Under the pieces are notes generated by a model. The model made no database searches. It saw nothing but the letters and a program-made list of their open reading frames with translations, and had not been told where the DNA came from. From the NCBI GenBank assembly GCA_041574955.1, contig JBFGNS010000059.1:1-23892 (forward strand): a DNA stretch of 23,892 nt, written 5' to 3'. The DNA is from CALZJC01 sp041574955. Its GTDB lineage: Bacteria > Acidobacteriota > Thermoanaerobaculia > Multivoradales > JAHEKO01. Shown here in pieces: positions 15,952 through 23,656 of the stretch. The translations under genes and the position numbers were made by a program. The stretch's first letter is position 1. Every line of letters starts with the position of its first letter.

Positions 15952-17193
15952 ATGCCGGTGGCACCGTTTCGACCGCAGTTCATGAAGGTGGGCGTCCTGA
16001 CCGCGGCGCTCCAGGAGCTCACCCCGCGCGAGGTGCGCGACGCCGACCCCGACCGCGCGGTCGAGGAGTGGGCGGAGTTCGCCCGCCAGGTGGGGGCGGA
16101 CGCGATGCAGCTGTCGGCCGCCCTCCATCCGAGCGAGGCCGACGTGCCGGCCGAGGCGATGCTCGACCCGGTGGCCAACACGCTGGACCTGCGCCAGCCG
16201 CTCGACGAGGGGCGCGCCGCCCGCATCCGCCGCGCTCTCGACGCCCACCGCCTGGAGCTGTCGGACATCGGCTACTTCGACGACATGCTGCACCGCGATC
16301 CCGACATCCGGGCCAGGAAGCACCAGTTCATGCGGCGGGTGATCGACGCCGCGGTGCTGCTGGGAGTCGACGCGGTGTGCGGCTTCGTCGGCCGCAACCA
16401 GGCGCTGTCGATGGAGCAGAACCTCGACGACTTCGCCGCCAGCTTCGTGCCGCTGCTCGGCTACGCGCGCGAGCGTGGCCTGACCTACCGCGTCGAGCAG
16501 TGCCCGATGCCGGGCTGGACCACCGGCGACAACTGGCACAACAACATCGCCTATACGCCGGGCACCTGGATCGCGCTGCACCGGATCTGCGACAGCCACG
16601 GCGTCGGGGAGCAGTTCCGCATCCACTACGATCCGTCGCACGCCATCCTGATGGGCCAGGACACGCGCTCGATCTTCCAGTACCTCGCCGACGAGGGCTA
16701 CGGCTTCCTGATCGGCGGCTTCCACGTCAAGGGGCAGGTGGTCGACGCCCGCGGCGTCGCCGCCTGGGGCTACGGCGGCCAGACCGTCGAGCGCGGCGAC
16801 TGGCGCGGCGGCCAGCCGAGCGAGGTGCCGGCCGAGCAGCTCAACGCCTGGAAGAAGCAGACTGTGCTGTGCGAGCACGAGCTGCCGGGCACCGCGCGGC
16901 ACGATCCGCTGGCCTACCTGCAGAACCGCTCGGTCGACTGGCTCGACCACCAGCTCGCCGCCCGCGAGCTGCTCGACCTGGACGTCGCCGAGACCCACCT
17001 GGTGGTGGAGCACGAGTTTCCGCCGGCGCGTGTCCAAGACCGCGACCGGGTGGCGCCGGTGCTGGCGGCGTCGATCGCCTTCACCCGCTACATCGACCAG
17101 GCCGCCGCCTCGATGCACGCTCTGCAGCACGAGATCCTGCCGGCGCAGGGGATCGCCCCGCAGGGCGTCGGGCGCGAGCCGTTCCGCAGCTGA
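15952..17193 (+). CDS. Cytoplasmic xylose-isomerase-like TIM barrel protein (sugar phosphate isomerase/epimerase family)
   Basis: A 413-aa protein with no signal peptide, longer than the usual ~280 aa of the family. Barrel landmarks are VGADAMQLSAALHP, YRVEQCPMPGW with Glu182, FRIHYDPSHAILMGQD with Asp227 and His230, and GGFHVKGQVVD with His258 and Lys260. These fit a divalent-metal isomerase/epimerase site. A long insertion (about 262-320, WGYGGQTVERGDWRGG) and a C-terminal extension after VVEHEFPP set it apart. It may isomerise or dehydrate the keto sugar brought in by the permease encoded next; the exact reaction is not known. A perfect AGGAGG five bases before the ATG predicts strong translation. 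It starts 26 bases after the propeller gene. Confidence 0.86.
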   Translation: MPVAPFRPQFMKVGVLTAALQELTPREVRDADPDRAVEEWAEFARQVGADAMQLSAALHPSEADVPAEAMLDPVANTLDLRQPLDEGRAARIRRALDAHRLELSDIGYFDDMLHRDPDIRARKHQFMRRVIDAAVLLGVDAVCGFVGRNQALSMEQNLDDFAASFVPLLGYARERGLTYRVEQCPMPGWTTGDNWHNNIAYTPGTWIALHRICDSHGVGEQFRIHYDPSHAILMGQDTRSIFQYLADEGYGFLIGGFHVKGQVVDARGVAAWGYGGQTVERGDWRGGQPSEVPAEQLNAWKKQTVLCEHELPGTARHDPLAYLQNRSVDWLDHQLAARELLDLDVAETHLVVEHEFPPARVQDRDRVAPVLAASIAFTRYIDQAAASMHALQHEILPAQGIAPQGVGREPFRS

Positions 17194-17234
17194 CACCCGA
17201 CTTTCACGAGCGTCACCGAACGAGAGGAGCGACC

Positions 17235-18446
17235 ATGGGAATCGCCGGCCGGCTGAACGTCATGATGTTTCTCCAGTACGTCATCTGGGGCTCGTGGCTG
17301 CCCCTGCTGGCGCTCTACCTGTCGCGCTTCCTGGGCTTCAGCGGCACCGACATCGGCTGGGTGTTCGCCACCCTGGCGATCGCCTCGGTGACCGCGGTGT
17401 TCGTCGGCGGCCAGATCGCCGACCGCTACCTGGCGACCGAGCGGTTTCTGGCGGTGTCGCACCTGGTCGGCGGGCTGGCGATGTTCGCGCTGCCGTACCA
17501 GAAGAGCTTCTGGCCGTTCTTCGCCGCCATGCTGGTGCACAACCTGATGTACCTGCCGACGCTGTCGCTCACCAACTCGATCTGCTTCCACCATTTGAAG
17601 GACGCCCAGGAGCAGTTCGGCCGGGTGCGGATGTGGGGCACCATCGGCTGGGTGGCGGCGAGCTGGCCGTTCGTCTTCATCCTGCGCGGCAAGGAGGGGG
17701 CGGCGCTCGAGTCGGCGCTCACCGGCATCTTCTGGATGGCGGGCGCGGCGTCGGTGGTGCTGGCCGCCTACTCGCTCACCCTGCCGCACACGCCGCCGGC
17801 GCGCTCGGGCCAGAAGAACGCTCCGCTCGAGGCGATCAAGCTGCTGGCGGTACCGAGTCTGCTGGTGCTGTTCGTGGTGACCTTCATGGACTCGCTGGTC
17901 CACGCCTGCTACTTCCAGTGGACCAGCCCGTTCCTGTCGGCCATCGGCCTGCCCGAGAACCTGATCATGCCGGCGATGTCGATCGGCCAGATCGCCGAGA
18001 TCGGCACCATGGCGGTGCTGGGCTTCTTCTTGAAGAAGCTCGGCTGGCGCAAGATCATGACCCTCGGCATCCTCGGCCACGCCGTGCGCTTCGCCATCTA
18101 CTCGATCGGCGGTCCGCTGTGGCTGGTGGTGGCGAGCAACGTGGTGCACGGCTTCTGCTACGCCTTCTTCTTCGCCACCGTCTACATCTTCGTCGACGAG
18201 TGCTTCCCAAAGGACGCGCGCGCCAGCGCCCAGACGCTGTTCAACCTGCTGATCCTGGGGCTCGGGCCGTTCGTCGGCAACCTGCTGTGGGGCTGGCTAG
18301 GTGACCTGCTGACGACGCCCGAGGGCACCGACTACCGGCTTCTGTTCCTGGTGCCGACCGGGCTGGCGCTGGTCGCCTCGCTGACGCTCTACCTCGGCTT
18401 CAAGCCGGCGCAGGCCGAGCGCAAGGCCGCCGAGGCGGTGAGCTAG
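17235..18446 (+). CDS. NHS-family (nucleoside:H+ symporter-like) MFS permease
   Basis: A 403-aa inner-membrane protein with about 12 hydrophobic segments. The opening MMFLQYVIWGSWLPLLALYLSR, the loop FGRVRMWGTIGWVAASW and the later FFATVYIFVDECFP are typical of the NupG/XapB-like nucleoside-symporter family. Members found beside Gfo/Idh/MocA, DUF1080 and TIM-barrel genes probably carry sugars or keto sugars rather than nucleosides; that is inference from context. GAGGAG five bases upstream supports the ATG; it starts 41 bases after the TIM-barrel gene. It closes the plus-strand operon, and its TAG shares a CTAG with the convergent glycosidase gene, leaving no room for a terminator. Confidence 0.9.
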   Translation: MGIAGRLNVMMFLQYVIWGSWLPLLALYLSRFLGFSGTDIGWVFATLAIASVTAVFVGGQIADRYLATERFLAVSHLVGGLAMFALPYQKSFWPFFAAMLVHNLMYLPTLSLTNSICFHHLKDAQEQFGRVRMWGTIGWVAASWPFVFILRGKEGAALESALTGIFWMAGAASVVLAAYSLTLPHTPPARSGQKNAPLEAIKLLAVPSLLVLFVVTFMDSLVHACYFQWTSPFLSAIGLPENLIMPAMSIGQIAEIGTMAVLGFFLKKLGWRKIMTLGILGHAVRFAIYSIGGPLWLVVASNVVHGFCYAFFFATVYIFVDECFPKDARASAQTLFNLLILGLGPFVGNLLWGWLGDLLTTPEGTDYRLLFLVPTGLALVASLTLYLGFKPAQAERKAAEAVS

Positions 18447-21400
18447 CCGCCGCCGGCGCCCAGGCCGACGGTGCGCGGGTCGTAGCGCGCCACCAGCTCG
18501 CCGTCGGCGGTCACCAGCAGCGCCGCGGCGCGGCCCGGCTCCAGCTCGAGCTCCACCGGGCGGCCGCTCCGCCGGTCGCGGAACGCGATGCGTTGCCGCT
18601 CCGACGACTCCGAGGCCACCACGTAGAGGGTGGCCTCGGCCAGCACCGTGGGGACGACGACCACGCCCGGGTCGGTGAGGGCGGTGTCGTAGACCGGCTC
18701 GACTCCCGCTTCGGCCAGCGCCCAGCGGTAGATCTCGGCCAGCGGCTCGAGATCGTCGCTGAGCTCGAGCGGCAGCGGGAAGAACAGGATCTCGCCGTCG
18801 CCCACCGGGCGGCGTGCGAAGCTCTCGCCCGAGGCCAGCTCGGCACGCTCGAGGTAGGTGGTCTTGTCTCCCGAGAAGCTGAACCAGGCCTCGCCGCCCG
18901 GCCAGCTGACGCGCTGCTCGCGGTTGGCCAGCAGCCGCCCCTGGTAGTCGAGGCCGGCGGCGGCCTGGCGGCCGGTGGGGCGGAAGTGCTGATCGAGGTC
19001 GAAGCGGCCGGTGACCAGGAGGGTGGCGCCGCCACGCACCGCCTCGAGCAGTGCCTGCCAGGCGGGCTCGGTCAGCATCCAGGGCGACGGCAGCAGGATC
19101 AGCTTGGGGCCTCCGAGCAGCTCGAGCTGGTGCTCGCCCACCGCGTAGGCCGCGGCGCGGGCGCCGTAGTAGAGCGCGCGCACCGCCTTCTGCTGCGCCT
19201 CGACGGCGTAGCGGTTGAACACCGAGAGCTGGAGCGTCTGGGGCAGCACCAGCGCCACCTCGCCGGGGAGCGCGTCGGAGAGGTGGGGCTCGGCGTCGCG
19301 GGCGAAGCGCCCGAGCCCGGTGAGCAGGTCGACCCACAGCGTCGACGAGCCGTCCGAGCGGTTCCAGCGGTACGGATCGGTGCGCGACCAGATCCAGACG
19401 GCTGCGCCGGCGTTGCCCGCCGCCAGCCCGAAGACCGCTTTGCGCTCGGCCAGCGGCAGGCCGCGGATCTCGTCCCACCGGGTCACCCCGTCGAGCGCGA
19501 TCGACGGCTGTGGGCCGGTCTCGCTCAGCAGGTTGGGCCGGTCGGGCCGCTTGGCGGCGAGCGCGTCCCACAGCAGCGCGTCGTCCTGCCACCAGTTGTG
19601 GAGCGCGGTCATGTCCACCGCCTCGCCGTAGAACTGGTTGAGCAGCCGGTCGGTGACGCCGCCCTCGTCCTGGCCGACCGCCACCAGCTGGCGGCTGCCG
19701 GTGGCGCGGATCGCCGCCACCAGCTCGGCCGCCCAGCGGCGGAACATCTCCTGCGCGAACAGGTTGTAGTCGAACGCCCGCACCTGGCCGCGGGTCGCCC
19801 GCCGGTCGAGCGCGAGGTCCTCGGGCGCGGGCAGCGGCACGCCGGCGATCGGCGGATCGGCCACCGCCTCCATGCCGGCGGCGATGGCGGCGGCGCGCAG
19901 CTCGTGGGGGATCTCGCCCCACGCCGCGGCCAGCGCGTAGACCGTGCCGTAGCGCTCGCGCAGCCAGCTGTTCCACGCCGCCAGCTCGGTGGCGTCGTTG
20001 TTCGGCCGGTTGCCGGCGAAGATGGCGCGCGGGTTGGAGAAGCTGGGCTCGTTGATCAGGTCCCAGCTGACGAACGGCACGTCTCTGAAGCGCGCCACGA
20101 TCGAGCGCACGAACGCCGCCTGAGCCTCGACCGCCACCGGGTCGGTGTACGGGTTGCGGCCCTCGCCCAGCGCGCCGCCGCCGCCGCGGTAGACGGTCTG
20201 CGGCTCGAAGGCGAAGAAGGTGAACTGCACCTGCAAACCGTGGCGTGCCGCGGTCAGGAACATCGCCTCGAGGTTGCGCAGCGTCTCTTCGCTGGCTGTC
20301 CCGGTGGGCCGGTCGACCAGCAGGTCGCGCGAGAACCAGATGCCGGTGCGCACAAAGTCGAGGTCGCGGCCGGCGAGCTCGGCGAAGTCGCGGTCCCACT
20401 CGAGCGCGTTGGCGTTCGACGGGAAGAACGGCCAGGCGGTGTCGTTGACCCACAGGTTGACGCCGACCGGCAGGTACGGCCGGCCGTCGCGCCGCAGATA
20501 GGTCGGGCCGGCGCCCAGCCGCGCGCCGCTCGCCAGCAGCGCCTCGTCGCGCCGCCAGAAGCCGGTCTCGTGGACGTCCACCACCTCGCCACCGCGCTCG
20601 TAGGTGGCGGTCAGCCGGTAGAGGCCGGGCGCGCCGGCGGCTGGGAAGACGAGCGGCGCGTCGAGCTCGTCGCGCTCGACCGCCACCAGCCGGCTGTCGA
20701 GCGGCTCGCCGGCGCGCGACAGCCGCACCGTCACCCGCCGGTCGGGCGCTGTTCCGGCCTCCGCGCCGGGCGCCCGGCGGTCGCGCAGGTGGAGCACCGC
20801 GCGGGCGGTCTCGCCGTCGTGCACCGATGCCGGCAGCGGCTGCAGCCACACCAGCGCCGAGCCCAGCCGCGCGTGGCGCGCCGCCTGGCGTACCAGCGAG
20901 CGGCCGTCGGCCGACTCCCAGTAGCCCGACTCGGGCTCGAACGCCAGCATGACGAAGCGGCCGCGCGCCTTGGAGCTCTGCCCGGGCGGTACCAGCGCGT
21001 AGTCGAGGCGGGTGACCGGGGCGGCGAGCTTGCGGCCGGCCTCGTCGTGGAACCAGCCGAGGCCGCGCCACTTGCCCTCGGGGGCGGCGAAGTTGGCCAC
21101 GAACAGCGTGTCGACGGTGAACACCCGGCGTGCCCGCACCGCCGCGGTCTCGAAGCCGAAGAGCGGATCCCAGGCGAAGCGGGTGAGGTTGGAGCGCGGC
21201 ACCTCGGCGGCATGCACCGGCTCGATCACGCGCCAGTAGGTGCCCTGCGGGCGCTCGCTGCGGAACCGCCGGCGGGCGCCGCGCGGCGCCTCCGCGGCAG
21301 CCTCCTCGAACACCGGCACCCACAGCGCCCGCCCGCCCAGGTTGAGCAGGTTGCCGCCGGCGTGCAGGTGGCCGCGGATCGCCGGCCAGGCGTCGGCCGG

Positions 21401-21643
21401 GAACGCCGAGCCGTACGGCAGCACCAGCAGCTCGGCACCGTCGAGCGCCGCCGGCTCGAGCAGCGCGTCGAGGTCGAGGAACTCGGGGTCGAGGCCGGCC
21501 AGCGCCTCGGCGAGGGCCCGGCGCGAGGGCGCGTCGCTCTCCACCGCCGGGAAGCCGGGCTGCCAGAAGACCACCACCCGGGCGGCCGAGGGCGGTGTCC
21601 AGCAGCAGATCAGCAGCAGCGCGGCAGGCAGGAGTCGACGCAT
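18443..21643 (-). CDS. Large secreted clan GH-A (GH42/GH5-like) glycoside hydrolase
   Basis: A 1066-aa protein with a Sec signal peptide (1-20). Residues ~22-115 resemble a glutamine-amidotransferase-like alpha/beta domain (LLVLPYGSAFPADAWPAIRGHL). Residues ~265-365 look like an Ig-like sandwich. A (beta/alpha)8 barrel runs from about 375 to 790: LPVGVNLWVNDTAW, SWDLINEPSFSNP with acid/base Glu532, and NLLSETGPQPS with nucleophile Glu708. A second amidotransferase-like segment follows (847-880, LILLPSPWMLTEPAWQALL), similar to the trimerisation domain of GH42. The end is beta-rich. Beta-galactosidase, beta-mannosidase or another beta-glycosidase activity is possible; I cannot place it in a numbered family with confidence. 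The ATG at 21643 has GGAGGG five bases upstream. Confidence 0.82.
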   Translation of the reverse strand: MRRLLPAALLLICCWTPPSAARVVVFWQPGFPAVESDAPSRRALAEALAGLDPEFLDLDALLEPAALDGAELLVLPYGSAFPADAWPAIRGHLHAGGNLLNLGGRALWVPVFEEAAAEAPRGARRRFRSERPQGTYWRVIEPVHAAEVPRSNLTRFAWDPLFGFETAAVRARRVFTVDTLFVANFAAPEGKWRGLGWFHDEAGRKLAAPVTRLDYALVPPGQSSKARGRFVMLAFEPESGYWESADGRSLVRQAARHARLGSALVWLQPLPASVHDGETARAVLHLRDRRAPGAEAGTAPDRRVTVRLSRAGEPLDSRLVAVERDELDAPLVFPAAGAPGLYRLTATYERGGEVVDVHETGFWRRDEALLASGARLGAGPTYLRRDGRPYLPVGVNLWVNDTAWPFFPSNANALEWDRDFAELAGRDLDFVRTGIWFSRDLLVDRPTGTASEETLRNLEAMFLTAARHGLQVQFTFFAFEPQTVYRGGGGALGEGRNPYTDPVAVEAQAAFVRSIVARFRDVPFVSWDLINEPSFSNPRAIFAGNRPNNDATELAAWNSWLRERYGTVYALAAAWGEIPHELRAAAIAAGMEAVADPPIAGVPLPAPEDLALDRRATRGQVRAFDYNLFAQEMFRRWAAELVAAIRATGSRQLVAVGQDEGGVTDRLLNQFYGEAVDMTALHNWWQDDALLWDALAAKRPDRPNLLSETGPQPSIALDGVTRWDEIRGLPLAERKAVFGLAAGNAGAAVWIWSRTDPYRWNRSDGSSTLWVDLLTGLGRFARDAEPHLSDALPGEVALVLPQTLQLSVFNRYAVEAQQKAVRALYYGARAAAYAVGEHQLELLGGPKLILLPSPWMLTEPAWQALLEAVRGGATLLVTGRFDLDQHFRPTGRQAAAGLDYQGRLLANREQRVSWPGGEAWFSFSGDKTTYLERAELASGESFARRPVGDGEILFFPLPLELSDDLEPLAEIYRWALAEAGVEPVYDTALTDPGVVVVPTVLAEATLYVVASESSERQRIAFRDRRSGRPVELELEPGRAAALLVTADGELVARYDPRTVGLGAGGG

Positions 21644-21714
21644 CGTTGCCCTCCGGTGGGGTCTCGGTTTCCGGCGTATCGGGGCCGGCGGCGCCGGCGC
21701 GCGCGGGAGCCGGC

Positions 21715-21720
21715 ATCTTA
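21715..21720 (-). promoter_or_regulatory. Candidate -10 box of the large glycosidase gene
   Basis: TAAGAT on the minus strand lies about 70 bases before the ATG at 21643, in the 186-base region shared with the divergent symporter. The -35 region is too GC-rich to call. Confidence 0.3.
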
Positions 21721-21755
21721 GCCCGCGGCCGCGGGCCGCGGCGCCGGCCGGCCTG

Positions 21756-21761
21756 TAGAAT
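21756..21761 (+). promoter_or_regulatory. Candidate -10 box of the symporter-epimerase operon
   Basis: TAGAAT stands out in very GC-rich sequence and ends eight bases before an ATG at 21770. This spacing is typical of leaderless transcripts that begin at the start codon. No -35 hexamer is seen. Confidence 0.4.
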
Positions 21762-21769
21762 CCCCGCCC

Positions 21770-21829
21770 ATGGGCAACCGCGGAGTCCGTTCGCGGCGAG
21801 CTGCCGCCGGGGCCTTCGAGCGCCTGTAG
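21770..21829 (+). CDS. Possible 19-aa leader peptide abutting the symporter gene
   Basis: An ATG at 21770 opens a 20-codon frame that ends in TAG at 21827-21829, directly followed by the ATG of the symporter gene at 21830. The peptide is basic (MGNRGVRSRRAAAGAFERL) and not hydrophobic. With the TAGAAT box eight bases upstream it could be translated from a leaderless mRNA, ribosomes then passing to the symporter start, which lacks a clear ribosome site. It may equally be a chance frame. Confidence 0.35.
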   Translation: MGNRGVRSRRAAAGAFERL

Positions 21830-23656
21830 ATGGAGCTCACCGGCCTCGATCTCGCCATCATCGCCGCCTACATGGCGGCGGTGACGCTGATCGGCGTCCT
21901 GCTGACCCGCCGCGCCGCCGCGAGCCTCGACTCGTACCTGCTGGGCGGCAAGTCGCTGCCCTGGTACCTGCTCGGGCTGTCGAACGCCTCGGGGATGTTC
22001 GACATCTCGGGCACCATGTGGCTGGTCACCATCGGCTTCGTCTACGGGCTCAAGAGCATCTGGCTGCCGTGGCTGTGGCCGACCTTCAACCAGGTCTTCC
22101 TGATGGTCTTCCTGTCGGCCTGGCTGCGGCGCTCGAACGTGCGCACCGGCGCGCAATGGATCCAGACCCGCTTCGGCAGCGGCACCGGCGCCAGCCTGTC
22201 GCACGCCATCGTGGTGGTTTTCGCGGTGGTCGGGGCGCTCGGCTTCCTGGCCTACGGCTTCATCGGGCTGGGCAAGTTCGTCGAGATCTTCCTGCCCTGG
22301 GAGGTGGTGCAGCCGCTGGTCGGGATCGAGGTGGCGCCGGCCCACGTGCCGCACCTGTACGGCATCGTCTTCACGTTGGTGGCGGTGATCTACACCGTGC
22401 TCGGCGGCATGCGCTCGATCGTTCTGGCCGACCTGCTGCAGTACACCATCATGACCGTCTCGGCGGTGGTGGTGGCGGCGATCGCGATGAGCGCGCTGGC
22501 CAGCCAGCCGCTCGCGGTGCCGGACGGCTGGATGAGCCCGTGGTTCGGCTGGCGGCTGGATCTCGACTGGTCGGGGGTCATCGGCCAGGTGAGCCAGAAG
22601 ATCGCCGAGGACCAGTTCTCACTGTTCTCGGTGGTGTTCATGATGATGCTGTTCAAGGGTGTCTTGGCGAGCCTGGCCGGACCGGCGCCCAACTACGACA
22701 TGCAAAAGATCCTGGCCACCCGCTCGCCGCGCGAGGCCGGGCTGATGAGCGGCTTCGTCTCGCTGGTGCTGAACCCCTCGCGCTACCTGATGATCGCCGG
22801 TTTCGTGGTGCTCGGGCTGCTGTTCTACGAGCGGCTGGATCTCGTCGTCGGCGGGCGGCTCGACTTCGAGCAGGTGCTGCCGTCGGCAATCAACGAGTTC
22901 GTGCCCGCCGGCTGGACCGGCCTGCTGCTGGCCGGGCTGGCGGCGGCCTTCGTCTCCACCTTCTCGGGCACCCTCAACGCGGCGCAGGCCTACGTGGTCA
23001 ACGACCTCTATCTCAAGTACCTCGATCCGAACGCCTCCGGCCGGCGGACGCTGGCGGTCAACTACCTGAGCGGCCTGGCGGTGGTGACCGTCTCGATCGT
23101 CCTCGGCTTCTACGCCGAGGACGTCAACACCATGCTGCAGTGGATCGTCTCCGGTTTGTACGGCAGCTACGTCGCCTCCAACGTGCTCAAGTGGTACTGG
23201 TGGCGGTTCAACGGCCACGGCTACTTCTGGGGCATGCTGGCCGGGCTGGTGCCGGCGCTGGTGCTGCCGCTGGTCTGGCCCGACCGGCTGCCGCTCTACT
23301 ACTTCCCCCACCTGCTGGGGCTGTCGCTGGTGGGCTGCCTGGCGGGCACCTGGCTGACGCGGCCGACCGACATCGAGACGCTCAAGAGCTTCTACCGTCA
23401 GGTGCGGCCGTGGGGCTTCTGGGGGCCGGTGCGGCGTCTGGTCGAGGCCGAGGACCGGGGGTTCGAGGCCAACCGCGACTTCAAGCGCGACATGGTGAAC
23501 ATCGCCGTCGGCATCGTCTGGCAGACCGCCCTGGTGGCGGCGCCGTTCTACTTCGTGCTGATGCGCTGGACCGAGGTGACGGTGACGCTGGTGGTGGCGG
23601 CGGTGACGATGATCTTCCTCAAGAAGAGCTGGTACGACCGGCTGCCAGCGGAGTGA
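21830..23656 (+). CDS. Sodium:solute symporter (SSS family), sugar type
   Basis: A 608-aa inner-membrane protein with about 14 hydrophobic segments and the LeuT-like SSS layout. TM1 is LDLAIIAAYMAAVTLIGVLL, followed by the family loop SLDSYLLGGKSLPWYLLGLSNASGMFD. TM8 is LLLAGLAAAFVSTFSGTLNAAQAYVVNDLY, which holds the Ser/Thr-rich Na2-site region. The last segments are after residue 570. Such carriers import sugars, oligosaccharides or sialic acids with Na+; sugar is favoured here because a 2-epimerase gene follows, overlapping by four bases (GTGA). No normal ribosome site precedes the ATG (the preceding bases are GCCTGTAG), so coupling to the upstream 20-codon frame is possible. Confidence 0.9.
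   Translation: MELTGLDLAIIAAYMAAVTLIGVLLTRRAAASLDSYLLGGKSLPWYLLGLSNASGMFDISGTMWLVTIGFVYGLKSIWLPWLWPTFNQVFLMVFLSAWLRRSNVRTGAQWIQTRFGSGTGASLSHAIVVVFAVVGALGFLAYGFIGLGKFVEIFLPWEVVQPLVGIEVAPAHVPHLYGIVFTLVAVIYTVLGGMRSIVLADLLQYTIMTVSAVVVAAIAMSALASQPLAVPDGWMSPWFGWRLDLDWSGVIGQVSQKIAEDQFSLFSVVFMMMLFKGVLASLAGPAPNYDMQKILATRSPREAGLMSGFVSLVLNPSRYLMIAGFVVLGLLFYERLDLVVGGRLDFEQVLPSAINEFVPAGWTGLLLAGLAAAFVSTFSGTLNAAQAYVVNDLYLKYLDPNASGRRTLAVNYLSGLAVVTVSIVLGFYAEDVNTMLQWIVSGLYGSYVASNVLKWYWWRFNGHGYFWGMLAGLVPALVLPLVWPDRLPLYYFPHLLGLSLVGCLAGTWLTRPTDIETLKSFYRQVRPWGFWGPVRRLVEAEDRGFEANRDFKRDMVNIAVGIVWQTALVAAPFYFVLMRWTEVTVTLVVAAVTMIFLKKSWYDRLPAE

Noticed and set aside
17235..18446. Literal nucleoside transporter function for the NHS permease
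   Set aside because: No nucleoside-salvage gene is nearby; the context is entirely sugar oxidation and isomerisation, so a sugar or keto-sugar substrate is more likely.
18593..21721. 1042-codon plus-strand open frame antisense to the large glycosidase
   Set aside because: Composition is shadow-like (Glu/Arg/Val/Gln-rich, no domain), while the minus strand encodes a signal peptide, barrel motifs and catalytic glutamates.
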